Shown in pieces: positions 17,196-25,315 of a stretch of DNA of 64,000 nucleotides. The notes under the pieces are model-generated. The model did no database searches. It was given only the letters and a program-made list of their open reading frames with translations, and was not told the DNA's origin. The stretch spans positions 686,979 to 750,978 of the forward strand of contig JAEPNY010000002.1 in NCBI GenBank assembly GCA_017643165.1. Direction: 5' to 3'. A program made the position numbers and the translations under genes. Source of the stretch: Psychroserpens sp. Lineage in GTDB: Bacteria > Bacteroidota > Bacteroidia > Flavobacteriales > Flavobacteriaceae. Each line of letters opens with the position of its first letter. Within the stretch, counting starts at the first letter, position 1.

Positions 17196-18710
17196 TTAAA
17201 ACTTTCCGTTAAAACTGAGTCTCAATTTTCTGGTATATTCCTCGATCAACCAATCTTTATAATTCTTCGTACTATTCATAATACAATAACAGTACTGCTT
17301 GATTCGATAACAAATATCATCATGTAAAAGCTTCGCTAGTTCGCGTGCTTCAAACACATCTTCACTATTAGCGATGACTAATTCGGAGTGCTGTGCAATA
17401 CTATTTTCAATAGCTTGCATCGACTTTTTACCTGCTCTAATCACCTTTTTGTACTCTTCTTTGATATCGAAGTCATCATTTGGTCGTTTTTTAAATCGTT
17501 TCCTTAACGATTCTGGCATTTTGTAGACAAATTCACGTTCGATGTCTTCATCATTACGCAAGTTTTCGAGATAATAATCTGGATTTTTAAAAATATGCTG
17601 CCAATCCACAGGCTGACTCCATGGCCCGAATCTAACGGCATTATTTCCAAGGTCAATTACCCTAAAGGTATTTTTAATACCATGTATTCTACTGCCACGA
17701 CCTATCATCTGGAAATATAAGGTAAGCGAACGTGTGGCTCTATTTAATATAATGGATTCTACTGAAGGCTCATCAAAACCCGTAGTTAGTATACTAACTG
17801 AAGTTAAGATACCATCTGGTGTGTTTTTAAACCATTTGAGGATTTCTTTTCGCTCCTGTTTACTTGATGTATTGTCTAAATGTCGAATGTTATAACCAGC
17901 ACGCTTGAACGTGTAATAGACTTCTTTAGAAGTATTAATACCGTTATTAAAAATGAGTGTCTTACGTCCTTTAGACAATTCATCATAGGCTTGCAAAAGT
18001 TTACTTTGCATTGCCGTATTGGTATATAACGCTTCGGATGACTTAACTGTATAATCCCCATTAATACCAATTTTTAAGGTAGTTAATGACACATCATAAT
18101 TATAAATTTCCGCAGATGCCAAAAACCCATTCTTAATCAAAGTTGAAATATTATCACCGACAATTAATTCTTTGTAATTGTCTTTCATTGGTAATTTAAT
18201 ATTACTACTTAATGGCGTAGCAGTTACTCCTAAAATAAAACAATTGTCAAAAAACTTAAATAGCTTTCGGAATGAATTGTAATGTGCTTCATCTATAATA
18301 ACCAATCCAATATCTTCCAGATTTAATTTACCATCATTAAGCCTATTGTTTAATGTTTCGACCATGGCTACGAAACATTCATATTGATCTTGATCAGGCA
18401 ATTCTTTAACCTTACTATTAATGATCTTGTTATTAACGTCAAATCCATGCAGCACCTTCGACGTTTGCTTACAAAGCTCAATCCTGTGCGTTAAGATAAC
18501 GACCTTCTTTTTATGCTTTTTGATATAACGTCTGACAATCTCAGAAAAAATGACAGTTTTACCACCACCTGTAGGTAACTGATACAATAAATTGTAGTTA
18601 TCTGGTGCAGAATCAAATACCTCGAAAATGCGATTGAGATCAGCAATCTGATAATCGTAAAGTTTCTTCTTGGTGACTTTGGAATCTTGGACTTCTAAAA
18701 TATTAGACAT
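17196..18710 (-). CDS. DEAD/DEAH-box superfamily 2 helicase
   Basis: A 504-residue SF2 helicase with two RecA domains. Motif I is PTGGGKT (46-52), motif II DEAH (140-143), motif III VTATP; motifs V and VI are visible as LTTGFDEPSVE and MIGRGSRIHG. The N-terminal YDYQIADLNRIFE is a Q-like element. This resembles the UvrB/RecG-like restriction-type helicases (COG1061 type) as a stand-alone gene. No nuclease, methylase or defence partner lies beside it. Its start faces the tiny-ORF region. Confidence 0.88.
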   Translation of the reverse strand: MSNILEVQDSKVTKKKLYDYQIADLNRIFEVFDSAPDNYNLLYQLPTGGGKTVIFSEIVRRYIKKHKKKVVILTHRIELCKQTSKVLHGFDVNNKIINSKVKELPDQDQYECFVAMVETLNNRLNDGKLNLEDIGLVIIDEAHYNSFRKLFKFFDNCFILGVTATPLSSNIKLPMKDNYKELIVGDNISTLIKNGFLASAEIYNYDVSLTTLKIGINGDYTVKSSEALYTNTAMQSKLLQAYDELSKGRKTLIFNNGINTSKEVYYTFKRAGYNIRHLDNTSSKQERKEILKWFKNTPDGILTSVSILTTGFDEPSVESIILNRATRSLTLYFQMIGRGSRIHGIKNTFRVIDLGNNAVRFGPWSQPVDWQHIFKNPDYYLENLRNDEDIEREFVYKMPESLRKRFKKRPNDDFDIKEEYKKVIRAGKKSMQAIENSIAQHSELVIANSEDVFEARELAKLLHDDICYRIKQYCYCIMNSTKNYKDWLIEEYTRKLRLSFNGKF

Positions 18711-18857
18711 ATAATCAATAGCGTGTAAAAAAAAATTCTTACAAAATTAAGCTTTTATAAGGTTATCTAAGCATGTTGTTAAAAACAATTGAAAAAAATA
18801 TGATGTTTCTGTGCTTTTTAACATCTTCAAATCAAATATATCCGAAATTTCAGCCAC
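18711..18857. other. Gene-free leader between helicase and repeat sites
   Basis: AT-rich, no convincing gene. It begins the 817-base stretch (18711-19527) whose other contents are the repeated sites, the tiny ORFs and the terminator listed separately. A plus-strand ATG ORF beginning in this part runs into the repeats and looks fortuitous. Confidence 0.5.
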
Positions 18858-18941
18858 TTTGTGTTAAATATAGATTAACACTAATCCCCTAACCCCTTAA
18901 AAAACAGTAAAAAAGAGCAAATTAGTGTTAATTAGTGTTAA
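18858..18941 (+). promoter_or_regulatory. Repeated TTAGTGTTAA sites (putative operator array)
   Basis: Two perfect head-to-tail copies of TTAGTGTTAA lie at 18922-18931 and 18932-18941. An inverted copy (TTAACACTAA) is at 18875-18884 and a near copy (TTTGTGTTAA) at 18858-18867; the latter two form an inverted pair. They sit between the helicase start and the tiny-ORF transcript. A regulator-binding role is inferred from arrangement only. Confidence 0.5.
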
Positions 18942-18950
18942 AACTACTAC

Positions 18951-18985
18951 TTTGTATAGCACAGTACTGTAACATTTTATTTTTA
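18951..18985 (+). promoter_or_regulatory. Possible promoter of the tiny-ORF transcript
   Basis: A TTTG at 18951-18954 is followed after about 23 bases by TATTTTTA, one base off the TAnnTTTG box, just after the repeat array and about 45 bases before the first tiny ORF. Weak but well placed. Confidence 0.3.
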
Positions 18986-19030
18986 GCGTCGTCTATTAAG
19001 GTATAACATCAATTATTTAAACCAAAAATT

Positions 19031-19117
19031 ATGAGAACTTTAAACAACAATCAATTATCAAGTACTTCTACAGAAACGAGAACATATACTTGGAACTTAA
19101 AAAGACGTTATAGATAA
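19031..19117 (+). CDS. Tiny ORF 1: 28-residue cationic peptide
   Basis: A 28-codon ORF preceded by an A-rich leader. It begins MRTLNNNQLSS and ends YTWNLKRRYR. Net charge is about +5, with Trp and Tyr near the C-terminus. Nineteen of 28 residues are identical to tiny ORF 2, and the differences are spread along the chain, which argues that the reading frame is under selection. No signal peptide or membrane helix. Function unknown. It is the first of three ORFs before a strong terminator. Confidence 0.6.
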   Translation: MRTLNNNQLSSTSTETRTYTWNLKRRYR

Positions 19118-19166
19118 TTACATCTATTTCAGCATCATCAATCATCAATCAAAAAACTATTAAATC

Positions 19167-19253
19167 ATGAGAACTTTAGACAACAATCAGTTAACAAGCA
19201 AAAATTCAGAATCAAGAATTTATGCATGGAATTCAAAAAGACGTTATAGATAA
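19167..19253 (+). CDS. Tiny ORF 2: paralogue of tiny ORF 1, 28 residues
   Basis: Same length as tiny ORF 1, 136 bases downstream of it start to start. It begins MRTLDNNQLTS and ends YAWNSKRRYR. The conserved pattern is MRTLxNNQLxS...ExRxYxWNxKRRYR. It is preceded by a TCAATCAAAAAA element that recurs before the third ORF. Likely arose by tandem duplication. Function unknown. Confidence 0.6.
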   Translation: MRTLDNNQLTSKNSESRIYAWNSKRRYR

Positions 19254-19295
19254 CATCTATCTATATTAAATTATCAATCAAAAAATCAGTCTACC

Positions 19296-19364
19296 ATGAA
19301 AGCTTTATCGAAAATCATAAACACAACACACACAACAAATGATGATTTAGATACGTTAAGATAA
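19296..19364 (+). CDS. Tiny ORF 3: divergent 22-residue peptide
   Basis: A 22-codon ORF starting MKALSKIINTT and ending DLDTLR, 129 bases after the start of tiny ORF 2. Only the M-[RK]-[TA]-L start and the terminal Arg-stop resemble the first two. It has the same TCAATCAAAAAAT leader. It may be a diverged third copy or an unrelated leader peptide. Confidence 0.42.
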   Translation: MKALSKIINTTHTTNDDLDTLR

Positions 19365-19387
19365 TATCATCATCAATCAAGAACTCT

Positions 19388-19405
19388 ATTGAACTGCGGT
19401 TCAAT
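19388..19405 (+). other. Perfect 7-bp hairpin before the terminator
   Basis: ATTGAAC (19388-19394) and GTTCAAT (19399-19405) pair around a TGCG loop in the 3' part of the tiny-ORF transcript. It may be a processing or stability stem. Confidence 0.5.
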
Positions 19406-19419
19406 CAACAATCCTAAGA

Positions 19420-19451
19420 AACCAGTATATGCGAAATATGCTGGTTTTTTT
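19420..19451 (+). terminator. Strong hairpin terminator of the tiny-ORF transcript
   Basis: An 11-bp stem (19420-19430 with 19436-19446, one G.T pair, core AACCAG/CTGGTT), a GCGAA loop and a run of T. It closes the tiny-ORF unit and separates it from exbD, showing that the region is a transcription unit of its own. Confidence 0.9.
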
Positions 19452-19527
19452 GTTACGGTTACATTAACTCATTTGTCTTGGTATTGTTTTTGTGACTCCT
19501 TGAACATTCACTATTAACTTTAATTCT

Positions 19528-20100
19528 ATGAGAACTTCAAGACGACAAACACCAGACATCAATACTGGCTCAACAGCTGATATTGCTTTTTTACTACTAA
19601 TTTTCTTTTTAGTAACTGCTACTATTCCTAATGACAAAGGATTAAATCGAAAACTACCTCCTCCTTGCCCACCTGGAGAGATTTGCAATGCTGTGGATAC
19701 ACCGCAACGTAATATTTTGGAAGTTAGAATAAACTCAAAAAACGAATTATTCGTTAAAGGAGAAATTATTCCATTATCTGAGCTAAAGGCGATAGCTATG
19801 AATTTTCTTGACAATAATGGTGATGGCTCGTGCTCACACTGTTTTGGTACAAGAGATGAAGCGTTATCGGATAATCCAAAAAAAGCTATTATATCCTTAA
19901 CCAACGATCCTCAAACATCTTATCAATTTTATATCGATGTTCAAGATGAAATTACTAAAGCTTATTATAGCCTGAGAAGCTCATATGCGAAAAACGTATT
20001 TAATAAAAGTGTGGACGAATTATCTAAAGATGAAATCCTTGAAATCAGAGAAGCTTATCCGTTCTTACTTTCTGAAGCCCAAATAAAGTCTAATTTATAA
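19528..20100 (+). CDS. ExbD/TolR-family biopolymer transport protein, unpaired
   Basis: A 190-residue ExbD-like protein. One N-terminal membrane helix (about 17-34) carries the proton-path Asp18 in STADIAFLLLIFFLV. The periplasmic part begins with a Cys/Pro-rich loop (LPPPCPPGEICN) and holds a second Cys pair (GSCSHCFG). In Bacteroidota such proteins usually sit beside ExbB; no ExbB is in this window. The 3' end overlaps the convergent 3D-domain gene by 11 bases. Start at the ATG giving MRTSRRQTPDINTGS, typical for the family. Confidence 0.85.
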   Translation: MRTSRRQTPDINTGSTADIAFLLLIFFLVTATIPNDKGLNRKLPPPCPPGEICNAVDTPQRNILEVRINSKNELFVKGEIIPLSELKAIAMNFLDNNGDGSCSHCFGTRDEALSDNPKKAIISLTNDPQTSYQFYIDVQDEITKAYYSLRSSYAKNVFNKSVDELSKDEILEIREAYPFLLSEAQIKSNL

Positions 20101-20521
20101 TTGAATCTAGTATATTTTCAATTCTATAGCTGATGTTAACTTTGCGTTTACCCCATGATCGCGCAGCTTTAACATCAGTTCCCATATAAATATCGATGCG
20201 ATTTCGCCAACGCTTATTCATTTTATCTTTTACCAAGAATGTTTGGTCAAAGCCTTCTATTTTTACAAGTGTATTATGACCTAAGCCCTTCGTCAATAAG
20301 TCACGTGAAACAGCAATATAATGTAATCCGGGTTTTAGACTGTCTCCGAATGCCGTAATATGAGGATCAGAACTCGTTTGATTCGCCAAAGAGTTATATG
20401 CAGTAGCAGTAACTTCTATTGTTTTCCATTCAAATTGATCTGGTTGTGTTTCACCTTTACAACCTAAAGTTAAGGTTATAATAGCAATAAACACTAGACA
20501 AGTATGCCTTAGAAAACGCAT
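20090..20521 (-). CDS. 3D-domain lipoprotein (MltA/RlpA-like fold)
   Basis: A 143-residue lipoprotein (signal ending LTLGC, Cys21). The mature part matches the 3D domain: TATAYNSL, then FGDSLKPGLHYIAVSRDL, and the Asp-bearing end VKDKMNKRWRNRIDIYMG followed by ARSWGKRKVNI. 3D domains are double-psi barrels found in murein-active enzymes, so a role at the cell wall is likely. It overlaps exbD tail to tail. Confidence 0.82.
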   Translation of the reverse strand: MRFLRHTCLVFIAIITLTLGCKGETQPDQFEWKTIEVTATAYNSLANQTSSDPHITAFGDSLKPGLHYIAVSRDLLTKGLGHNTLVKIEGFDQTFLVKDKMNKRWRNRIDIYMGTDVKAARSWGKRKVNISYRIENILDSIIN

Positions 20522-20554
20522 TTTATAAAATTCAAATTGGTTCTTACTTACGAC

Positions 20555-20878
20555 TTATAATTTTGAATAGTCTATCAGATCCAACACATTAGAGACGGTA
20601 GTTGTGATGAACAATATGATGAAAATACCATTTAAAATTAAACTGACTACTTTTTTAGCATTGACAGGGTCTTTCTTAATTCCTTTTATGTTGTAAAAAA
20701 AACCGATCATAGAACTCACAACAACCAGAAACATAATAAATGCACTAATAAAGCTATACTTCTCTATTGCAATGCGCTCTTGGCCTACTAAGTATTTTAC
20801 CAATAAAAAAACCAAGAATAGCCCAACAGTAATTAGGGCATAATTGAACGCTTTATCTGAATCTTTAGTAGTTCCCAT
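20555..20878 (-). CDS. Small membrane protein, three helices, function unknown
   Basis: About 107 residues from the ATG at 20876-20878 (a TTG three codons upstream is less likely). Three hydrophobic helices: ALITVGLFLVFLLVKYLV, FISAFIMFLVVVSSMIGFF and LILNGIFIILFITTTVSNV. It lies 12 bases downstream of the fused E1 dehydrogenase and is probably co-transcribed. Not recognised. Confidence 0.7.
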   Translation of the reverse strand: MGTTKDSDKAFNYALITVGLFLVFLLVKYLVGQERIAIEKYSFISAFIMFLVVVSSMIGFFYNIKGIKKDPVNAKKVVSLILNGIFIILFITTTVSNVLDLIDYSKL

Positions 20879-20890
20879 TGTAATCAATAA

Positions 20891-22891
20891 TTAATAGTCT
20901 AATAATTCTAACAACGCGGTTTCAAATCGCCCTTTAGCAAGGTATTGTTCTTCGAGCTGATTTATAAATGGTACAGGCGTTTCCAAACTTGCCACGCGTT
21001 TAACTGGGGCATCAAGTTGCTCAAAACAGTGTTCCATGATCAACGCTGAAATATCACTTGCAACACCACCAAACATTGAATCCTCTTGTAATATTATTGC
21101 TTTATTTGTCTTGCGTACGGAATTGAAAATAGTTTCAAGATCTAATGGTTGTAAACTACGAAGATCAATAAGTTCTGCATTGATATGATCGTGTTTGTCG
21201 ATGGTTTCAAGAGCCCAATGCACACCTGCTCCGTAGGTTATAATCGTTACCTGAGATCCTTCCTTCACAACCGATGCTTTACCTAACGGAAGCGTATAAT
21301 AATCCTTAGGTACTTCTTGACGAATACTGCGATACAGGGCCTTATGTTCAAAAAATAATACTGGATTTGGATCTTCAATTGCAGTTGCCAACAAGCCTTT
21401 TGCATCATATGGAAACGCAGGATAAACTACTTTTAAGCCAGGTGTTTTTGTAAACCATGCTTCATTTGTTTGCGAATGAAATGGTCCTGCCGCCACACCA
21501 CCACCACAAGGCATACGGATTACAACATCGGCTTCCTGATTCCAACGATAGTGAACTTTTGCCAAATAATTAACTACCGGATTAAAGCCTGATGTCACAA
21601 AATCTGAAAACTGCATCTCCACTACAGATTTTATTCCAGCGATAGAAAGTCCCATAGCCGTTTCTACTATCGCAGATTCACAGATTGGTGTGTTTCTCAC
21701 ACGTTCCTTTCCGAAGGCCTTTACGAAGCCCTCAGTAATTTTAAAAACACCACCATATTCAGCGATGTCTTGTCCCATAACGACCATATCTTTATGCTTT
21801 TCCATGGATTGTTTTAATCCTTGTGAAATCGCATCAATAAGTCTAAGTTCATCTGTTTTTTTTGAAGGTGCTATTGCCTTAAATTCAAAAGCTTTATAAA
21901 CGTCACGTAATTCAGTTTCCATATCTGGAACAATTGGTGCTTCATTAAACGCCATTTCCAAATGTTCATGAATTTCATGCATAATACCTTCCTTAATCGC
22001 TACTTCCTGCTTCTCCGTTAGAATTTTTTGATCCTTTAAATAGGATTGATAGTTTTCGATGGGATCAAATTTAGCCCAATGCTCCATGAGATCCTTTGGC
22101 ACATATTTCGTACCACTTGCTTCCTCATGACCACGCATTCTAAACGTTTTAAATTCAATTAAGATAGGACGTGGACGCTTTCTTATACTATTTGTAAGTT
22201 TCTGCATTTTAGTATAGACTTCTATGATATTATTTCCATCTAATATGAAGGATTCCATGCCATATCCTTTTCCACGATCGGCCAGATCTTTGCAATTATA
22301 TTGTTCATTAGTAGGCGTAGATAAGCCATAACCATTGTTTTCAATACAAAACATTACTGGTAATTGCCAGACAGAAGCAACATTGAGTGCTTCATGAAAA
22401 TCACCTTCACTCGTTCCGCCTTCACCTGTAAACACAGCTGTAACTTGATTTTTCTTTTTAAGTAAGCTTGCTAGTGCAATTCCGTCTGCCACACCTAATT
22501 GAGGTCCGAGATGAGAGATCATCCCAACAAGATTAAATTCCTGAGTTCCAAAATGAAATGAACGATCACGACCTTTTGTAAATCCACTTGCCTTTCCCTG
22601 CCATTGCCCAAACAAACGGTGAAGCGGAATCTCACGTGTGGTAAACACACCTAAATTTCGATGCATTGGAAGAATATATTCGTCTTTCTGCATTGCCATC
22701 GTAACGCCAACAGATATGGCTTCTTGACCAATTCCGGAGAACCACTTTGAAATTTTACCCTGACGTAATAGAATGAGCATCTTCTCTTCTATCATTCTAG
22801 GCTTTAACATGTTCTTGTATAAACGTAAGAGTGTTTTATTATCCAGACCCTTTTTGTCATAGGTAATAGTACTCTTCGAGGTAGTCAGCAT
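20891..22891 (-). CDS. Fused alpha/beta E1 component of a 2-oxoacid dehydrogenase (branched-chain type)
   Basis: About 666 residues joining E1-alpha and E1-beta in one chain. The alpha half has the thiamine diphosphate site (GEGGTSEGDFHEALN, then IENNGYGLST) and RMRGHEEASGTKYVPKD. The beta half has GQDIAEYGGVFKIT, PCGGGVAAGPFHSQ and the C-terminal transketolase domain. The ATG at 22889-22891 is preferred to an in-frame TTG 12 bases upstream. A TACATTTG box lies 27 bases before it. E2 and E3 are not nearby. Fusions like this are common in Bacteroidota and usually annotated as branched-chain 2-oxoacid dehydrogenase E1. Confidence 0.9.
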   Translation of the reverse strand: MLTTSKSTITYDKKGLDNKTLLRLYKNMLKPRMIEEKMLILLRQGKISKWFSGIGQEAISVGVTMAMQKDEYILPMHRNLGVFTTREIPLHRLFGQWQGKASGFTKGRDRSFHFGTQEFNLVGMISHLGPQLGVADGIALASLLKKKNQVTAVFTGEGGTSEGDFHEALNVASVWQLPVMFCIENNGYGLSTPTNEQYNCKDLADRGKGYGMESFILDGNNIIEVYTKMQKLTNSIRKRPRPILIEFKTFRMRGHEEASGTKYVPKDLMEHWAKFDPIENYQSYLKDQKILTEKQEVAIKEGIMHEIHEHLEMAFNEAPIVPDMETELRDVYKAFEFKAIAPSKKTDELRLIDAISQGLKQSMEKHKDMVVMGQDIAEYGGVFKITEGFVKAFGKERVRNTPICESAIVETAMGLSIAGIKSVVEMQFSDFVTSGFNPVVNYLAKVHYRWNQEADVVIRMPCGGGVAAGPFHSQTNEAWFTKTPGLKVVYPAFPYDAKGLLATAIEDPNPVLFFEHKALYRSIRQEVPKDYYTLPLGKASVVKEGSQVTIITYGAGVHWALETIDKHDHINAELIDLRSLQPLDLETIFNSVRKTNKAIILQEDSMFGGVASDISALIMEHCFEQLDAPVKRVASLETPVPFINQLEEQYLAKGRFETALLELLDY

Positions 22892-22917
22892 TATTTTTGT
22901 CAATTAGGTTTGTAAAT

Positions 22918-22925
22918 CAAATGTA
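22918..22925 (-). promoter_or_regulatory. -7 promoter box of the fused E1 dehydrogenase
   Basis: The minus strand reads TACATTTG, an exact TAnnTTTG match, 27 bases before the chosen ATG. It supports that start. Confidence 0.55.
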
Positions 22926-23008
22926 ATTAAAATTGATAGACTTATTTAACTTCCTCTGGTAAATTTTTGAGCAATTCTAATCGTAAAATCTAAAAGATTC
23001 TTTTTACT

Positions 23009-23016
23009 TATTTTTG
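23009..23016 (+). promoter_or_regulatory. -7 promoter box of the 2OG oxygenase operon
   Basis: TATTTTTG, an exact TAnnTTTG match, 33 bases before the start codon at 23049. Confidence 0.55.
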
Positions 23017-23048
23017 TATTAAAGTAGTTCAACCTAACCCTTTTTTAG

Positions 23049-23996
23049 ATGAATAGTATACCAAGTGTTAATCTTCAAGATTTTATCTCTGGAGATCCAG
23101 ATAGAAAGCAAAAATTTATCAATGACATTGGAAGAGCTTATGAAGAAATAGGCTTCGTGGCGCTCAAAGGTCATTTTTTAGACGATGAACTCGTAGATAA
23201 TTTATATGGCGAAGTAAAGAAGTTTTTCAGTTTACCTGTTGAAACAAAACGTAAATACGAAATTGAAGGTATAGGAGGACAACGTGGTTATGTATCCTTC
23301 GGAAAAGAAAGTGCTAAAGGAAAAAAAGAAGGCGATTTAAAAGAGTTTTGGCATTTTGGACAATATGTCGAAGACGATCCTGAACGTGCTAAAGAATATC
23401 CTGAAAATGTAACCGTTAATGAAGTTCCAGAGTTTAATGCTGTCGGAAAACAAACGTACAAGATGCTTGAAAAAACGGCTAAATATGTTTTGAGAGCACT
23501 AGCCTTATACTTAGGTCTTGAAGAAACCTATTTTGATCATTACATTCATAATGGTAATTCAATTCTAAGACCCATTCATTACCCTCCGATTTTAGAAGAG
23601 CCTGAAAACGCTGTGCGAGCTGCCGCTCATGGTGACATTAATCTCATAACATTATTAATGGGTGCCCAGGGACGAGGATTACAAGTGCAGAATCATGAAG
23701 GTGAATGGATTGATGCAATAGCAGATCCAGATGAACTCATGATTAATGTTGGCGATATGTTATCTAGACACACCAATAACAAATTGAAATCTACAATTCA
23801 TCGCGTTGTTAATCCGCCTAGAGAACTTTGGGGTACTTCGCGCTACTCTATTCCGTTCTTTATGCATCCAATTAGCGAAATGAAGTTAGATGTTTTGGAG
23901 AGTTGCATAGACGACGAAAATCCTAAGCGTTTTGATAATATTACCGCAGGAGAATTTTTAAATGAACGACTCATAGAATTGGGATTAAAAAAATAA
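23049..23996 (+). CDS. 2-oxoglutarate/Fe(II) oxygenase, isopenicillin N synthase family
   Basis: A 315-residue non-haem iron oxygenase. The N-terminal DIOX_N part (GFVALKGHFLDDELVDNLY) is followed by the jelly roll with iron ligands HGD and STIHRVV, and the 2-oxoglutarate Arg-x-Ser in SRYSIPFF. Substrate not predictable. Probably first gene of a run reaching to the nucleoside phosphorylase (40-base gap to the next gene, then overlaps). Confidence 0.9.
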   Translation: MNSIPSVNLQDFISGDPDRKQKFINDIGRAYEEIGFVALKGHFLDDELVDNLYGEVKKFFSLPVETKRKYEIEGIGGQRGYVSFGKESAKGKKEGDLKEFWHFGQYVEDDPERAKEYPENVTVNEVPEFNAVGKQTYKMLEKTAKYVLRALALYLGLEETYFDHYIHNGNSILRPIHYPPILEEPENAVRAAAHGDINLITLLMGAQGRGLQVQNHEGEWIDAIADPDELMINVGDMLSRHTNNKLKSTIHRVVNPPRELWGTSRYSIPFFMHPISEMKLDVLESCIDDENPKRFDNITAGEFLNERLIELGLKK

Positions 23997-24035
23997 TGCA
24001 ATCCTATTCATTAAAAGAAAATTGTAAATTGTAAT

Positions 24036-24368
24036 ATGGATTTACAAGACCAATTAAAACAATTATTTCCTGATCACGTTCCTAGTAATTCATCTGAAGT
24101 TAATAAGGAGGAATCTAGCGATCTATGGCTTCAAGATGATCCCATTATATGCAAATACGAAAAACGAAAAGGAAAACCAATTACCATTCTTGAAGGATAT
24201 ACTGGAGCAACCGAAGATTTCAAAAATCTAGCCAAACAACTAAAACAAAAACTGAGTGTTGGTGGTAGTTTTAAAGATGATAAAATAATCATACAGGGCG
24301 ATTACAGAGATAAAATTATGCAGATATTAAAAGATTTAGGGTTTAATGTTAAACGCGTTGGTGGCTGA
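24036..24368 (+). CDS. SUI1/YciH-family translation initiation factor
   Basis: A 110-residue SUI1-domain protein, homologue of YciH/eIF1. The conserved core is KRKGKPITILEGYTGATEDF, then LAKQLKQKLSVGGSFKDDKI and IIQGDYRDKI. The N-terminal 35 residues are a variable tail. In bacteria these factors tune start-codon and initiator-tRNA discrimination. The stop overlaps the next start (TGATG). Confidence 0.9.
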   Translation: MDLQDQLKQLFPDHVPSNSSEVNKEESSDLWLQDDPIICKYEKRKGKPITILEGYTGATEDFKNLAKQLKQKLSVGGSFKDDKIIIQGDYRDKIMQILKDLGFNVKRVGG

Positions 24369-25315
24369 TGGATTATAAGCCTTTACATATCACAAATGGC
24401 CATAGTTTAACAAACTATTTGTTTAAGCTTGGTCTTGCAAATGAAACCAATACAATTACATGGCAAGAAGCCTTATGTGTTGGACCAACCATTGAGGATT
24501 TGACGTCTCAAGAATTCATAAAAATTAGAAAAGAATTTTTTAAATCATTTTATGATATCACTTTGAGTCGTAAAGAGATGACAAGTGAATTACAGAAGCT
24601 TGATGATGTTTCTGCATACACTGATATAATATTATGGTTTGAGTACGATTTATTCTGTCACATTAACTTGGTGGCCGTGATTAGTTTACTTGAACAAAAA
24701 GGCATTTATCTACCAATGCATTTGGTATGTAGTGGCCGTGTAGAAGGGCAAAAGGGATTAAAAGGCTTGGCCGAACTTACACCAGGAGATATTAAAGCAC
24801 ATTACGAATCTAAAGTTAAATTAACTGTAGACGATATTGCTTTGGCTAAACGTGTTTGGAAAGTATATTGCGGTAATGACCACAATGAGTTCTTCCCTTT
24901 AATAGTAAGGCCTTCATCTTTTAAATATATGAGCAATTGTCTTAAAGCGCATGTCAAACGATTTCCTGATACAAGAAGTGGATTAAGTACCTTAGAATAC
25001 AACATTTTAAAATTAGTTCAAGAAAACAGTATCACTTCCAAACATCATCTTGTTGGCTACACACTTCATTACCAAGGTTATTATGGTTATGGTGACCTTC
25101 AATTAGCGCGCGTTATTGATTTACTTGATATATTCTTTATCGAGGAAGATGGAATTTTAAAGCTCAATAGAAAAGGGCATCTTGCATTAAATCATCAGCA
25201 CAATTATCAAAAAGAAATGAATAATAACATTTATTATGGAGGTGTTTGTTGCTCTGATTTCAAATTCAACAAAGAACAGAATAAACTTATAAAAACAATT
25301 ATCCATGTCAATTAA
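24368..25315 (+). CDS. DUF1835-domain protein
   Basis: A 315-residue protein with the DUF1835 N-terminus: LHITNGHSLTNYLFKLGL, then TWQEALCVGP, and the acidic strand ILWFEYDLFCHINLVAVISLL. The C-terminal third holds a helix-rich segment. Role unknown in the family. It overlaps the SUI1-like gene by 1 base and the phosphorylase gene by 11, so the three are translationally coupled. Confidence 0.8.
   Translation: MDYKPLHITNGHSLTNYLFKLGLANETNTITWQEALCVGPTIEDLTSQEFIKIRKEFFKSFYDITLSRKEMTSELQKLDDVSAYTDIILWFEYDLFCHINLVAVISLLEQKGIYLPMHLVCSGRVEGQKGLKGLAELTPGDIKAHYESKVKLTVDDIALAKRVWKVYCGNDHNEFFPLIVRPSSFKYMSNCLKAHVKRFPDTRSGLSTLEYNILKLVQENSITSKHHLVGYTLHYQGYYGYGDLQLARVIDLLDIFFIEEDGILKLNRKGHLALNHQHNYQKEMNNNIYYGGVCCSDFKFNKEQNKLIKTIIHVN

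Larger units (their letters stand above)
19133..19378 (+). repeat. Repeated ATCATCAATCAA linker after each tiny ORF
   Basis: Copies of (C)ATCAATCAA, usually followed by an A run, occur after ORF 1 (twice in tandem), after ORF 2 and after ORF 3. With the peptide similarity they define a tandem unit of about 130-136 bases. Confidence 0.6.

Noticed and set aside
17196..18710. Defence-system helicase
   Set aside because: No nuclease, methylase or other defence partner flanks it, and stand-alone SF2 helicases are common core genes.
18800..18890. Plus-strand ATG ORF of about 30 codons upstream of the tiny-ORF cluster
   Set aside because: It runs through the TTAGTGTTAA-type repeats, has no similarity to the tiny peptides and no leader element; most likely chance.
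19031..19253. RiPP precursor peptides
   Set aside because: The aromatic-basic C-terminus (WNxKRRYR) is suggestive, but no radical SAM, YcaO, lanthipeptide or protease/transport gene is adjacent, so the class was not claimed.
20891..22891. Fused E1 alpha/beta gene as a novel fusion
   Set aside because: This fusion is well known in Bacteroidota.
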